From contig CAADTZ010000108.1 in the NCBI GenBank assembly GCA_900752015.1, forward strand, positions 1 through 39,289: a stretch of 39,289 nucleotides of DNA, written 5' to 3'. A model generated the notes under the pieces. That model was not told where the DNA came from and made no database searches. It saw nothing but the letters and a program-made list of their open reading frames with translations. Shown here piece by piece: positions 16,059 through 24,390 of this stretch; the first letter of the stretch is position 1; every line of letters begins with the position of its first letter. The DNA is from an uncultured Collinsella sp. Lineage in GTDB: Bacteria > Actinomycetota > Coriobacteriia > Coriobacteriales > Coriobacteriaceae. Made by a program: the position numbers and the translations under genes.

Positions 16059-17033
16059 TTAGCCCAGGACGCGGGCCATACGCGTCTTGAACTCGGACAG
16101 GAAGCGCGGAGCATCCACGGTCAGTGCCACAAGCGTGCTCTTGTCCGGATCGGACAGGCGGCGCTCATCGCAGATGGTGCGACCGCGGTACTCGCCCAGC
16201 AGATCAACACGCAGGTTGCAGCCGAGCGCACCTACGAGCGTGGGGTCGATCGCCACGGCAACGGCCAGCGGATCGTGCAGCGCACAACCACCCAGGTAGG
16301 GTGCGTTCATCTCGTACGAGCCAATGTAGTGCTCGACCATGCTCGCAAATGCGCAGCCCGCCATGGTGCCCGAGCCCGTCCAGCCGGCAATGTCGCGGCG
16401 TGTGAGCACCACGCGATGCGTCACGTCCAGACCCACCATGGTGAGCTTACGGCCCGAGCGCAGCACCGCGTCGGCTGCCTCGGGGTCGCTCGCCATATTG
16501 GCCTCGGCGCCCGCGCTCACGTTGCCGGGCACGGTAAGGGCGCCGCCCATCACGACCACGCGGCCGATGGACATCATCGCCGCCGCATCGCGCTCCAGGG
16601 CGAGCGCCAGGTTGGAGAGCGGGCCAGTCGCTACGTAGACCAGATCGGGACCATAGGTGCGCGCGGCATCGATCAGATAATCGACCGCAGCGTTGCCGTC
16701 GGCCGAGGTCGCCCCCACCGGCTCGTAGGGCGACGCGGGCACGCTCGCGCCGCCGATGCCGTTCTTGCCGTGAATGAGCGCGGTGGACGCCGGCGGCGTA
16801 TAGGGCTCAGTCGCCTGCAGAGGACGGTCGGCGCCCAGGTACACCGGCACCTCGGGACGACCCAGCAGATCGAGCACCGCCAGGCAATTGTGCGCCGATT
16901 GCTCGACGCGCACGTTGCCAAAGCACGTGGTGATGCCCACGAGCTCCACCTCGGGGCTCGCGATGGCATAGGCCAGCGCCATCGCATCGTCCACACCCAT
17001 ATCCAGATCAAGGATCAGCTTCTTGGTTGTCAT
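16059..17033 (-). CDS. Inosine/uridine-preferring nucleoside hydrolase
   Basis: This family splits ribonucleosides into base and ribose. The 324-residue protein has the Ca2+-binding aspartate cluster DLDMGVDD at 9-16, the substrate region VMGGALTVPGNVSAGAEANMASDPEAA (161-187 area) and HDPLAVA with His253 and Asp254 near the active site. The usual DxDPG reads DLDMG here, a mild change. GCGGAG lies before the ATG. It follows the ribokinase gene by only 30 nt, so the pair would release ribose from nucleosides and phosphorylate it for the pentose phosphate pathway. Substrate preference cannot be read from the sequence. Confidence 0.92.
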   Translation of the reverse strand: MTTKKLILDLDMGVDDAMALAYAIASPEVELVGITTCFGNVRVEQSAHNCLAVLDLLGRPEVPVYLGADRPLQATEPYTPPASTALIHGKNGIGGASVPASPYEPVGATSADGNAAVDYLIDAARTYGPDLVYVATGPLSNLALALERDAAAMMSIGRVVVMGGALTVPGNVSAGAEANMASDPEAADAVLRSGRKLTMVGLDVTHRVVLTRRDIAGWTGSGTMAGCAFASMVEHYIGSYEMNAPYLGGCALHDPLAVAVAIDPTLVGALGCNLRVDLLGEYRGRTICDERRLSDPDKSTLVALTVDAPRFLSEFKTRMARVLG

Positions 17034-17063
17034 TGTTCTACTCCGCTTCTCCGTCTTTATCGT

Positions 17064-18026
17064 TTAACCAAACCAATGTTCAACTTCGGCGCGCGTGGGA
17101 ATCGATTGCTGAGCGCCCAGGCGCGACACCGTCACTGCCGAGGCGCGAGCACCCGCGGCCATGCACTCAAAGAGCGGCAAGCCCTCTAGGCGAGCCGCCG
17201 CCAACGCGCCGATAAACGTATCGCCGGCGGCCGTGGTATCGACTACCGTACTCGAAAGTGCCGGCATGCGCAGCAGCTCCCCGCCATCGCCGAGCGTACC
17301 CGAGCCGGCACCGCCCAACGTGATGACCGCGGCGCCGGCGCCCTTGTCGAGCAGCGCATTGAGCGCGGTGACGCAGCTTGCATCGTCCGCGGGCAAGATT
17401 CCCGTCAGCACCTGGCACTCGGTCTCGTTGGGACAGACCAGATCGACCGCAGGCCAGACCTCCGCAGGCAGCTCGCAGGCAGGCGCTGGATTAAAGACCG
17501 TATAGAACCCCAGCTCGTGAGCGCAAACAAGCGCCTCGGCCGTCGCCGCAAGGTCACATTCGCCCTGGGCGATAAAGACGCTTCCGGCAGCCGGGGCAAT
17601 CTCGCTGGCGTCGCCGTCGAGCTCATGGGCCACCAGACGCCTCAACGCGCAGGCAACGTCCGCACCCGCAAGCGCATGGTTGGCGCCCGGTGACAGTATG
17701 ATGCGGTTGTCGCCCTTGCAGCGAATGATGGTCGCGGTACCGGTCTCCACGTCATCGCGAAGCGCCACGAACTCAACGCCCACGCCGGCATCCTGGAGCC
17801 CCGCCACAAGCGCATCGCCAAAGGCATCACGCCCAACAGCGCCGATCATGCACGCGCGCGCACCCATACGCGCGGCAGCTACGGCCTGATTGGCGCCCTT
17901 GCCGCCGGCGTTGGTGATAAACCCGCTGCCGCCGACGGTCTCGCCCGCGCGCGGCATGCGCTCGCACGCCACCGAAAGGTCCATGTTCATGCTGCCGAAC
18001 ACCGCAACGATGCCGCGATCTGCCAT
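17064..18026 (-). CDS. rbsK: Ribokinase (PfkB family)
   Basis: Phosphorylates ribose to ribose 5-phosphate using ATP. The 320-residue protein shows PfkB signature 1 region NAGGKGANQAVAAARMG (39-55), the substrate residues GSMNMDL (11-17) and signature 2 VDTTAAGDTFIGA (262-274) with catalytic base Asp269 and the anion hole glycine before it. The order and GGKGANQA strongly favour ribokinase over fructokinase. It is the first gene of the operon with the nucleoside hydrolase, which supplies ribose. A promoter with an overlapping palindrome lies upstream. GGAGG precedes the ATG. Confidence 0.92.
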   Translation of the reverse strand: MADRGIVAVFGSMNMDLSVACERMPRAGETVGGSGFITNAGGKGANQAVAAARMGARACMIGAVGRDAFGDALVAGLQDAGVGVEFVALRDDVETGTATIIRCKGDNRIILSPGANHALAGADVACALRRLVAHELDGDASEIAPAAGSVFIAQGECDLAATAEALVCAHELGFYTVFNPAPACELPAEVWPAVDLVCPNETECQVLTGILPADDASCVTALNALLDKGAGAAVITLGGAGSGTLGDGGELLRMPALSSTVVDTTAAGDTFIGALAAARLEGLPLFECMAAGARASAVTVSRLGAQQSIPTRAEVEHWFG

Positions 18027-18091
18027 GGAAACCTCCTCGTCCGCGGGCTCTGCACCCGCTGTCGGCCGTCAATCGTGTGCTCTCGCACCTC

Positions 18092-18119
18092 TATAACTTT
18101 AGTTCACTTTGATGTGAAC
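18092..18119 (-). promoter_or_regulatory. Promoter of the ribokinase operon with overlapping operator
   Basis: On the minus strand TTCACA and TATAGA are separated by 17 bp and form a fair sigma-70-type promoter. GTTCAC (18102-18107) and GTGAAC (18114-18119) form a perfect inverted repeat with a 6-bp spacer that covers the -35 and the spacer. A dimeric repressor such as a LacI- or GntR-family protein could bind there; no such gene is in the window. Confidence 0.5.
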
Positions 18120-18212
18120 GCACCCTTGAGCTTGCGCCAGCAGCAAGCATTCACAGGAGCAGGCAGCTACAATGAAGGCGTGCTGATTATTCTCGTCATT
18201 GGATGATGTTTT

Positions 18213-20429
18213 ATGGAACAACTCTCGCAATCGGGCTCGCGCGGTCGACGCCGCACGGGTAACGAGCCAGCGCCGCACGAACGCGTGAAGGGCGAACGCC
18301 GTGCTAACGAACCGCGACGCACCGCGAGCCCCCATCGCGCTTCTGCCAACAACGCGGGCCGCGCCAACACTCCCGCCGCGGAGCAGACGCCTGCTCGCCC
18401 CAAGTCCCGCTACATCCCTGCACTCGACGGCCTGCGTACGCTCGCCGTCGTCGCGGTGGTGCTCTATCACCTCAACCTCACGTGGGCGCAGGGCGGTCTG
18501 CTCGGCGTCACGATCTTCTTTGTGCTTTCGGGCTATCTGATCACACGCCTGCTACTCAACGAAGTCGCTAAGACCGGCCACATCGACCTCAAGAGCTTCT
18601 GGATCCGCCGCATCCGTCGCCTGGTCCCCGCCGTGGTGACCGTCGTGGTGGTGACCTGTGCGCTGTGCACCGTCTTCAACCACGTGATGCTCACCAAGAT
18701 GCGCCCCGACATCCTGCCGTCGCTGCTGTTCTTCAACAACTGGTGGCAGATTGCCCAAAACGTCTCGTACTTCAATGCTCTGGGCGACCCCTCGCCGCTC
18801 ACGCACTTTTGGTCGCTTGCCATCGAGGAACAGTTCTACCTGGTTTGGCCCCCGCTGCTGTTTGCCATGGTATCCATGCATGTGAGCAAGCCCAACACGC
18901 GCCGCGTGGTTCTAGGCCTTGCCGCGGTATCTGCCCTTGCCATGATGGTGCTTTACAACCCTGCCGCCGACCCCAGCCGCGTGTACTACGGCACCGACAC
19001 CCGCGTGTTCTCGCTGCTGCTGGGCGCCTGGATGGCCTTTATCCCCGATCGCGACCTGGCGCCGGTGCGTCTCGCTCGTCGTTTGGGGCTCAATCGCCTA
19101 GCTGGCGCCACCAAGCACGGCAAGAACGCCGAGGGCAAGCCTGGCGAGAAGGCCGACGAATCAGCCGAGGCCGCCCCGGCACAGCCGAGCGCCCTCGTGC
19201 GCTTTTGGTCCTCGCCCGCATCCATCGATGTGTTGGGCGTCGTGGGTCTGGTTGGCCTTGCCGCCATGGTCGCGCTCACCAACGGCTACACCGCCTTCCA
19301 GTATCGCGGAGGCACACTGCTGTGCTCGATCCTCACGCTCATGGTCATCGCGGCCTGCGTGCAGCCCCAGGGAATGGTTGCCCGCGCGCTGTCCGCCGAG
19401 CCGCTCGTGTGGGTTGGCAAGCGCTCGTACAGCATCTACCTGTGGCACTATCCCCTGCTGTTGCTCATGAACCCGGTCGCCAACATCAACGATACGCCCT
19501 GGTGGCAATACATTTTGCAGGTGCTGCTGGTGGTCGCCGTAGCCGAGTGCTCCTATCGCTTTATCGAAACGCCGTTTAGGAAGGGCGCCTTCGGCCGCAC
19601 CGTCGCCGAGTTCCGCGATGGCACCACAAAGCCCGCCAGCTGGGCACGCGCGCACGTCCCTGTCTGCGCAACCTGCGCTGTCGTGTTGGTCGTTGCACTG
19701 GGCGGCCTGATCTTTGTGCCGGAGACCTCCGCGCTGAGCGGCGAGGGCGCCGAAGTTCTGAACAAGGAAGCCAAGAACGCCGCACCCACCGACCAGCAGG
19801 CGGCCGACGACACCGACAAGGACAACGACGGCTTCCCCGATGGCTCCTACGACCTGTTGATGATCGGTGACTCCGTGTCGCTACGTGCCGTGGACACCTT
19901 TGACGGCGTGTTCCCGCACAGCCATATCGATGCCGAAAAGGGCCGCCAGTTTGATGCGGGCCGTGCGACATTTGAGGGCTATCTCCAACAGAACCTTGCC
20001 GGCAAGATCGTGGTCTTTGCGCTGGGCACCAACGGCTTGGTAACCGACGACCAGATCGACGCCATCATGGCCGATGCAGGAGATAAGCGTATTGTGGTGT
20101 TTGTGAACACGCGCAGCCCGCAGCCGTGGGTTGGCTCTACTAACCAGGCCATCGCCAACGCCGCTACGCGCTACAAGAACGTGCGCGTTATCGACTGGTA
20201 CGGATACAGTACCAACCGCAACGACCTGTTCGATGGCGATGGCACGCACCTATCGACCACTGGCGTGACTGAGTACCTCAACTTGATCCACGACGCAGTC
20301 AAGAAGGACCTGCCCGTGCATCCTGAGGATCACGTCAACGATCCGCAGCCGGCAGCCGTCAAGTCTGCCACCGACGCGCTCGTCAATGCGCTCGCTCTCA
20401 AGCCGCACAAGCTGGGCACCGACAAGTAA
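18213..20429 (+). CDS. OatA-like O-acyltransferase (acyltransferase-3 plus SGNH domain)
   Basis: Probably O-acetylates peptidoglycan or another surface glycan. The 738-residue protein has a basic, disordered cytoplasmic start (1-65), an acyltransferase-3 membrane domain (about 66-480) with PALDGLRTLAVVAVVLYH (His86), FFVLSGYLI (102-110) and HFWSLAIEEQFYLVWP, then a TM helix and an external SGNH domain. The SGNH triad is visible: Ser554 in IGDSVS, and Asp676 and His679 in DGTHLS. A charged insert rich in Lys/Glu/Ala (about 290-325) breaks the membrane domain. The start has a weak ribosome binding site. It is monocistronic and followed by a perfect hairpin. Which glycan is modified is not shown. 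Confidence 0.9.
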   Translation: MEQLSQSGSRGRRRTGNEPAPHERVKGERRANEPRRTASPHRASANNAGRANTPAAEQTPARPKSRYIPALDGLRTLAVVAVVLYHLNLTWAQGGLLGVTIFFVLSGYLITRLLLNEVAKTGHIDLKSFWIRRIRRLVPAVVTVVVVTCALCTVFNHVMLTKMRPDILPSLLFFNNWWQIAQNVSYFNALGDPSPLTHFWSLAIEEQFYLVWPPLLFAMVSMHVSKPNTRRVVLGLAAVSALAMMVLYNPAADPSRVYYGTDTRVFSLLLGAWMAFIPDRDLAPVRLARRLGLNRLAGATKHGKNAEGKPGEKADESAEAAPAQPSALVRFWSSPASIDVLGVVGLVGLAAMVALTNGYTAFQYRGGTLLCSILTLMVIAACVQPQGMVARALSAEPLVWVGKRSYSIYLWHYPLLLLMNPVANINDTPWWQYILQVLLVVAVAECSYRFIETPFRKGAFGRTVAEFRDGTTKPASWARAHVPVCATCAVVLVVALGGLIFVPETSALSGEGAEVLNKEAKNAAPTDQQAADDTDKDNDGFPDGSYDLLMIGDSVSLRAVDTFDGVFPHSHIDAEKGRQFDAGRATFEGYLQQNLAGKIVVFALGTNGLVTDDQIDAIMADAGDKRIVVFVNTRSPQPWVGSTNQAIANAATRYKNVRVIDWYGYSTNRNDLFDGDGTHLSTTGVTEYLNLIHDAVKKDLPVHPEDHVNDPQPAAVKSATDALVNALALKPHKLGTDK

Positions 20430-20452
20430 CCTGCAGCGCAAACTTCCCACAT

Positions 20453-20490
20453 CCGGAGGGGGTGTCTGCCACGGCAGACACCCCCTCCGG
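20453..20490. repeat. Perfect 18-bp hairpin after the acyltransferase gene
   Basis: Arms 20453-20470 and 20473-20490 are exact inverse copies with only AC between them. No T-tract follows. CCGGCAGTTAGGGACACTCC continues directly (20487-20506) and is shared with the repeat cluster at 36384-36540, so this may be a repeat module that also limits read-through. Confidence 0.7.
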
Positions 20491-20606
20491 CAGTTAGGGA
20501 CACTCCTGGCGCAGCCAATGAAGACCTCTACGGATGAATTCCAGGCCGCTCCGTCGCTCCAGACATCGTTTCCGCGCCTCGTGCCTGCCCCAAACAATCA
20601 AAACAA

Positions 20607-20650
20607 GCCCTTTTCGCCGCACCCTCAAAGGTCTGTGGGCAAAAAAGGGC
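20607..20650. repeat. Short inverted repeat GCCCTTTT/AAAAGGGC
   Basis: GCCCTTTT (20607-20614) and AAAAGGGC (20643-20650) pair perfectly around 28 nt. The right arm ends where the AT-rich element at 20650-20849 begins. Function not apparent. Confidence 0.35.
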
Positions 20651-20849
20651 AAATATGAGTACTGTTACCATTTTAGTAACAGGCAAAACCACCCAAAATG
20701 ACGTCCGAGCGACCCCTACAACCCCCTAAAGCAGCCAACCTGACTGGTTTAAGGCGTATTGGAGCCAATTTTAATGAACATACTAAAGGCTATGTTCATT
20801 ATCTTTTAGGATGTAAATGCTATTCACTTAGCAACAGTACTCATATTTG
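20650..20849. repeat. 200-bp AT-rich element with 17-bp terminal inverted repeats
   Basis: CAAATATGAGTACTGTT (20650-20666) is repeated exactly inverted at 20833-20849. Inside are CTGTTAC/GTAACAG (20662-20668, 20676-20682) and AATGAACATA/TATGTTCATT (20773-20782, 20791-20800), both perfect. The end repeat overlaps the first internal palindrome, so two foldings exclude each other. The composition is clearly more AT-rich than the genes around it. There is no significant ORF. It could be a MITE-like insertion or a structured RNA gene. Confidence 0.6.
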
Positions 20850-20893
20850 GCATTTTATGTCCATTGCTATATAACTAACACCCTATAGCAGAC

Positions 20894-20928
20894 AAAAAAC
20901 AGGCCGCAGCCCATCGCTGCGGCCTGTT
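20894..20928 (-). terminator. Terminator of the Mg2+ transporter operon
   Basis: AACAGGCCGCAGC and GCTGCGGCCTGTT form a perfect 13-bp stem around a 5-nt loop (20898-20928), followed on the minus strand by TTTT. It lies 18 nt after the stop codon at 20947. Confidence 0.88.
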
Positions 20929-20946
20929 CGGAAGCAAAAGTGGGCG

Positions 20947-22209
20947 TTAAGCGCTGTAGCCCATCGCTTGCAGCACAAACATGACGACTGTCAGCACCGT
21001 AATCACGGCGATAGTCGCCCAAGTGAGCACGTTCCACACGCGACCGTTGCGGTTGGCACCCATAATGTGACGGTCGGCTGCGATAACCACCTGGAACACC
21101 AGAACCACGGGCAACAGCACACCATTGATGACCTGTGAGGTCATCATAATCTGGAACAGATCGACGCCGGGCATAAGCACCAGCACGGCAGAAATACCGA
21201 TGATGGCCGTAATGATGCCGCGGTAAACCGGGGCCTCGTCCCAGCTGCGGTCGGCACCGCGCTCCCAGCCAAATGCCTCGCAGATAGCGCTCGACGTAAC
21301 GCCCGGCAGCACGCAGGCGGCCAAGAAGCTCGCCGCGACCAGGCCCGAGGCAAACAGTACCGTGGACCACTGACCCGCAATAGGCTCCAGCGCGCGGGCA
21401 GCATCGGCGGCATCGCTAATCTGAATACCCGCCGGGAACAACACCGTACCGGTCGTGATGATAATAAAGCCGGCAATGATATCGGCGGCAAGCGAGCCGC
21501 TCACAGTATCGATGCGCTGCAGCACGATATCGTCCTCGCCCGCGTTCTTATCGACCACGTTGTTCTGCGCCAAGAAAATCATCCACGGCGCGATGGTGGT
21601 ACCGATCGTTGCGACCACGAGCGACACGTAGCTGGGGTCATTTTGAATGTTAGGCACGACCAGGTCGACCGCGACCTCACCCCAGTTGGGGCCAGCCATA
21701 AACGCGGCGACAATATAGGTCACGAACACGCAGCTCACCAGCAGCAGAATCTTCTCGATGCGCTGGAAACTACCCGACATGGTAAGCATCCACACCAGCA
21801 GCGCTACCAACGGCACCGAGATGCTCGCCGGCACGCCAAAGAGAGCAAGGCCGCTGGCGATGCCCGCAAACTCCGAAATGGTCACAGCCGTGTTGGCGAT
21901 CAACAGCGCCGCCATAGCAAGTACACTCTTGCGCACGCCAAAGCGCTCGCGAATGAGCGATGCCAGGCCCTTGCCCGTGACGCAGCCGCAGCGCGCCGCG
22001 GTCTCCTGCGTCACGATGAGCAGCACGGTCATGACGGGAAGCATCCACAGCATCTTGTAGCCATAGCTGGCGCCCGCGCTGGAATACGTTGCAATGCCGC
22101 CGGCGTCATTGCCCGAAAGCGCCGCCAGCAGACCGGGACCCATAGCGCCAAAGATGGCCGCGATGGTCAACTTTTGCTTGGTGCCCGACTTTTGCTTGGT
22201 ATTTTGCAC
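20947..22209 (-). CDS. Nramp-related metal transporter, Mg2+-type site
   Basis: 420 residues, about 11 TM helices of the LeuT-fold Nramp family. At the metal site the usual DPGN of TM1 reads DAGG (Asp35, Asn replaced by Gly38), and the usual MPH of TM6 reads APW (Ala207-Pro-Trp209). Loss of the metal-binding Met and Asn is the mark of Nramp-related magnesium transporters, of which one from Eggerthella lenta has been characterised. Mg2+ (or Mn2+) uptake is therefore likely. The frame begins at 22272, but that would overlap the upstream gene by 55 nt; GTG 22209 follows AGGTGG and lies 8 nt after the upstream stop. The MgtE-like partner upstream is co-transcribed and supports the Mg2+ role. Confidence 0.85.
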   Translation of the reverse strand: MQNTKQKSGTKQKLTIAAIFGAMGPGLLAALSGNDAGGIATYSSAGASYGYKMLWMLPVMTVLLIVTQETAARCGCVTGKGLASLIRERFGVRKSVLAMAALLIANTAVTISEFAGIASGLALFGVPASISVPLVALLVWMLTMSGSFQRIEKILLLVSCVFVTYIVAAFMAGPNWGEVAVDLVVPNIQNDPSYVSLVVATIGTTIAPWMIFLAQNNVVDKNAGEDDIVLQRIDTVSGSLAADIIAGFIIITTGTVLFPAGIQISDAADAARALEPIAGQWSTVLFASGLVAASFLAACVLPGVTSSAICEAFGWERGADRSWDEAPVYRGIITAIIGISAVLVLMPGVDLFQIMMTSQVINGVLLPVVLVFQVVIAADRHIMGANRNGRVWNVLTWATIAVITVLTVVMFVLQAMGYSA

Positions 22210-22217
22210 GCGACCAC

Positions 22218-24062
22218 CTAACCCATGACCGACATGGTGAGCAGCACCGCAACGGCGCAGTACGCTATGCACGAGATCATGACGGCAATAACGTTCATGG
22301 CGGTGCCCGACGTGTTGAGGTCATGCTCGTCACGCCAGAACAGCACCATCAGGTAAATCACGGCACTCATGTTGCCAACCAGGCAAATGATAGCAGCGAT
22401 ATTAAAACACCCGGTAAAGAGTTGCTCCTCAAACATGGACGCATCGGGGAATGCAGCGGTGCGCACCAGCTGCGCGCACAGGTAGGTCACGAGCGAAAGG
22501 ATCAGGCCCATACCCGTGCTCTGGAAGAAGAATCCCAGGTACGGTTTGGGCTCGTCGTCGTGGCCGTCGTACTCGAGGAAGTAGTTCTTGACGAACGACA
22601 CCATGCGCGAGGCAGCAAGCAGCACGAGCGGCATGGCGCACATGGGGAACACCACCAGATGCGCGGAGCCGAGCGCCGCTCCCAGCACGGTCGCCATGAT
22701 GCACGACGCGATGCCCCATACAACAACCCAGTACTGGCGATGCACGAACCAGCTGAGCACGTTCGTCGAGTCGTCCGACGCGCTATCGCCCGAGCCGACA
22801 CCGGCGATCTGCAGGTCCTCCTGATGCTCCTCGGCGATAACGTCCATGGCGTCGTCGAAGGTCACGATACCCAGGATATGACGGTTCTCGTCGCAGACAG
22901 GGATGGCAACCAGGTCGTACTTGGTCATCTCGTCCGTCACGTCTTCCTGGTCCTCGTCGGGCGACACATAGACCAGGTCGCGATAGGCCAGCTGACCCAG
23001 CGTGGCGTCGCGGTCGGCTACGATCAGCGTGCGCAGCGAAAGCACGCCGGTCAGCATGCCGCTCGGATCCTCGGTATAGACGTAGTAGACGCTCTCGAAG
23101 TCCTCGTCGAGCTCGCGAATCGCCTCGATGGCGTCACCGACCGTTGCCGTGGCGGGCAGGGAGACAAACTCCGAGGTCATGATGCGGCCGGCGGTGTTGT
23201 CCTCATACCCCAGCAGGTTACGAATCGCCTTCTCCTCCTTGACGCCCATCAGGCGCAGGAGCTTCTCGGCCTTCTCGTAATCGAGCTCGTCGATCAGGTC
23301 AGCTGCATCGTCCGGGTCCATCATGGCCAGCATCGACGATGCGTCCGTGTCGGACAGGCCCTCGAGCATCTCGGTCATAAGCTCGTCGTCATCGAACTCC
23401 GAGATGGCCTCGGCGGCCTGGGCAGTATCGAGCTGCGCAAACACCTGCGCACGTAGGCGCGGGTCGAGCTGCTCGATGATGTCGGCAATGTCGGCAGGGT
23501 GCAGCTCACCAAGCGTCTTGTGCGACACCGAGAGCTGGATGTTCTTAGTCGAGCGATCGAGCAGGTCCATGTAAGACCAGGCAATAATGTCCTCGCTGAG
23601 CGGCTTGCCCAGGTGCTTCATAAAGCCCTCGACGACATGCTCGAGTGTGGGGCTGATCGCGCGCAGCAGACCGCGGGCGCCAACTTCGGCACCCAGTAGG
23701 CGCAGCTGATTTTCGCCCGACATGGAAAACTTGATGTCGTTTACGCGCACGACCTTCATGCCCTGCGTGTCGACAATTTGCTTGTTAAGCACGTCGCGGG
23801 CGAGTAAGAGTTCGGTCGGCTGCAGGTACGAAAAACGGATTTCGGTGGCCGATGTCTTAAGGTGTACACCCGTCTCGTCGATACGGTCGACCCATTTGCG
23901 CCAGCTGATCATAAACGGCGTCTTGCCGGGACCGCGGAACGCGAGCGACGTCACGTGCGGAAAAACTTCGCCGGTAGCAATACCAAAATCGTTCACCACG
24001 CCGAGCTTTTCTCCATCGACGTCCAAGACCGGCAATTTGAGCATCTCACTCAGATAATTCAA
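22218..24062 (-). CDS. PRC-barrel/MgtE_N/CBS membrane protein
   Basis: 614 residues: PRC-barrel-like domains at about 5-75 and 90-165, an MgtE N-terminal superhelical domain at about 185-285 (helical repeats LHPADIADIIEQLD, FDDDELMTEML, MDPDDAADLIDEL), a CBS pair at about 292-415, and five TM helices (about 443-611). The acidic N and CBS domains of MgtE bind Mg2+ and close the channel when Mg2+ is ample. The TM part lacks the MgtE pore signature GGN-A/S-G and looks unrelated in detail, so channel activity is doubtful. It may regulate the Nramp-related transporter encoded 8 nt downstream. The start is TTG 24062 after GGGGAG; ATG 24044 is also possible. Confidence 0.82.
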   Translation of the reverse strand: MNYLSEMLKLPVLDVDGEKLGVVNDFGIATGEVFPHVTSLAFRGPGKTPFMISWRKWVDRIDETGVHLKTSATEIRFSYLQPTELLLARDVLNKQIVDTQGMKVVRVNDIKFSMSGENQLRLLGAEVGARGLLRAISPTLEHVVEGFMKHLGKPLSEDIIAWSYMDLLDRSTKNIQLSVSHKTLGELHPADIADIIEQLDPRLRAQVFAQLDTAQAAEAISEFDDDELMTEMLEGLSDTDASSMLAMMDPDDAADLIDELDYEKAEKLLRLMGVKEEKAIRNLLGYEDNTAGRIMTSEFVSLPATATVGDAIEAIRELDEDFESVYYVYTEDPSGMLTGVLSLRTLIVADRDATLGQLAYRDLVYVSPDEDQEDVTDEMTKYDLVAIPVCDENRHILGIVTFDDAMDVIAEEHQEDLQIAGVGSGDSASDDSTNVLSWFVHRQYWVVVWGIASCIMATVLGAALGSAHLVVFPMCAMPLVLLAASRMVSFVKNYFLEYDGHDDEPKPYLGFFFQSTGMGLILSLVTYLCAQLVRTAAFPDASMFEEQLFTGCFNIAAIICLVGNMSAVIYLMVLFWRDEHDLNTSGTAMNVIAVMISCIAYCAVAVLLTMSVMG

Positions 24063-24078
24063 TGGTGCTCCCCATCAT
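24046..24078 (-). CDS. Possible 10-codon ORF overlapping the MgtE-like gene start
   Basis: GGAGG (24087-24083) is followed at 4 and 7 nt by two in-frame ATGs (24078 and 24075). The frame encodes MMGSTIELSE and stops at TGA 24048-24046, one base before the in-frame ATG 24044 of the large gene. This arrangement would allow re-initiation. The large gene also has its own GGGGAG/TTG start inside this ORF. It may simply be chance. Confidence 0.3.
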   Translation of the reverse strand: MMGSTIELSE

Positions 24079-24353
24079 TATTCCTCCGGACGCGGCCGCA
24101 TGTGCGACGTCCGGGGGCTTCTGGATATGTATACGCATGCGCGGGCGGCACGCCGCTCGACGCTTACACCCCGTGCATGCGCAAAAAGCACCTGCATGGG
24201 GTCATCGACTGTATGGTCGAGGTTTGGATTTCACCTGTAACCTTTCTCTTGACCCTCATTAACCGCAGTAACTATAGCATCAGCATCGCCCTGCGGCATC
24301 GAATTTATGCGCTGCACATTGCAGGCATACCAAACGCTGACGCATCCGTGACA
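24063..24353 (-). promoter_or_regulatory. Structured leader region of the Mg2+ operon
   Basis: No protein gene lies in this spacer apart from the 10-codon ORF. On the minus strand a weak -10-like TATAGT occurs near 24275. Downstream are a 14-bp imperfect hairpin (CCCCATGCAGGTGC, loop TTTTT, GCGCATGCACGGGG; about 24169-24201) and a 7-bp stem CCGGACG/CGTCCGG that ends at the ribosome binding site (about 24085-24114). I do not recognise the M-box Mg2+ riboswitch consensus. Confidence 0.35.
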
Positions 24354-24382
24354 TAGTCATTGGGGACGTTCTTAAATGACTA
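24354..24382 (+). repeat. Stem-loop of the 13-nt-loop repeat family, copy 2
   Basis: TAGTCATT and AATGACTA form a perfect 8-bp stem around GGGGACGTTCTTA. It begins 8 nt past the stop codon of the NodB-like gene on the minus strand. Confidence 0.75.
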
Positions 24383-24390
24383 CCCAATGA

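Noticed and set aside
22210..22272. Upstream start of the Nramp-type gene
   Set aside because: It would overlap the upstream gene by 55 nt, and family alignment begins after GTG 22209, which has a good ribosome binding site.
24063..24300. M-box (ykoK) Mg2+ riboswitch upstream of the Mg2+ operon
   Set aside because: The conserved M-box segments were not found on the minus strand. Hairpins are present but do not match.
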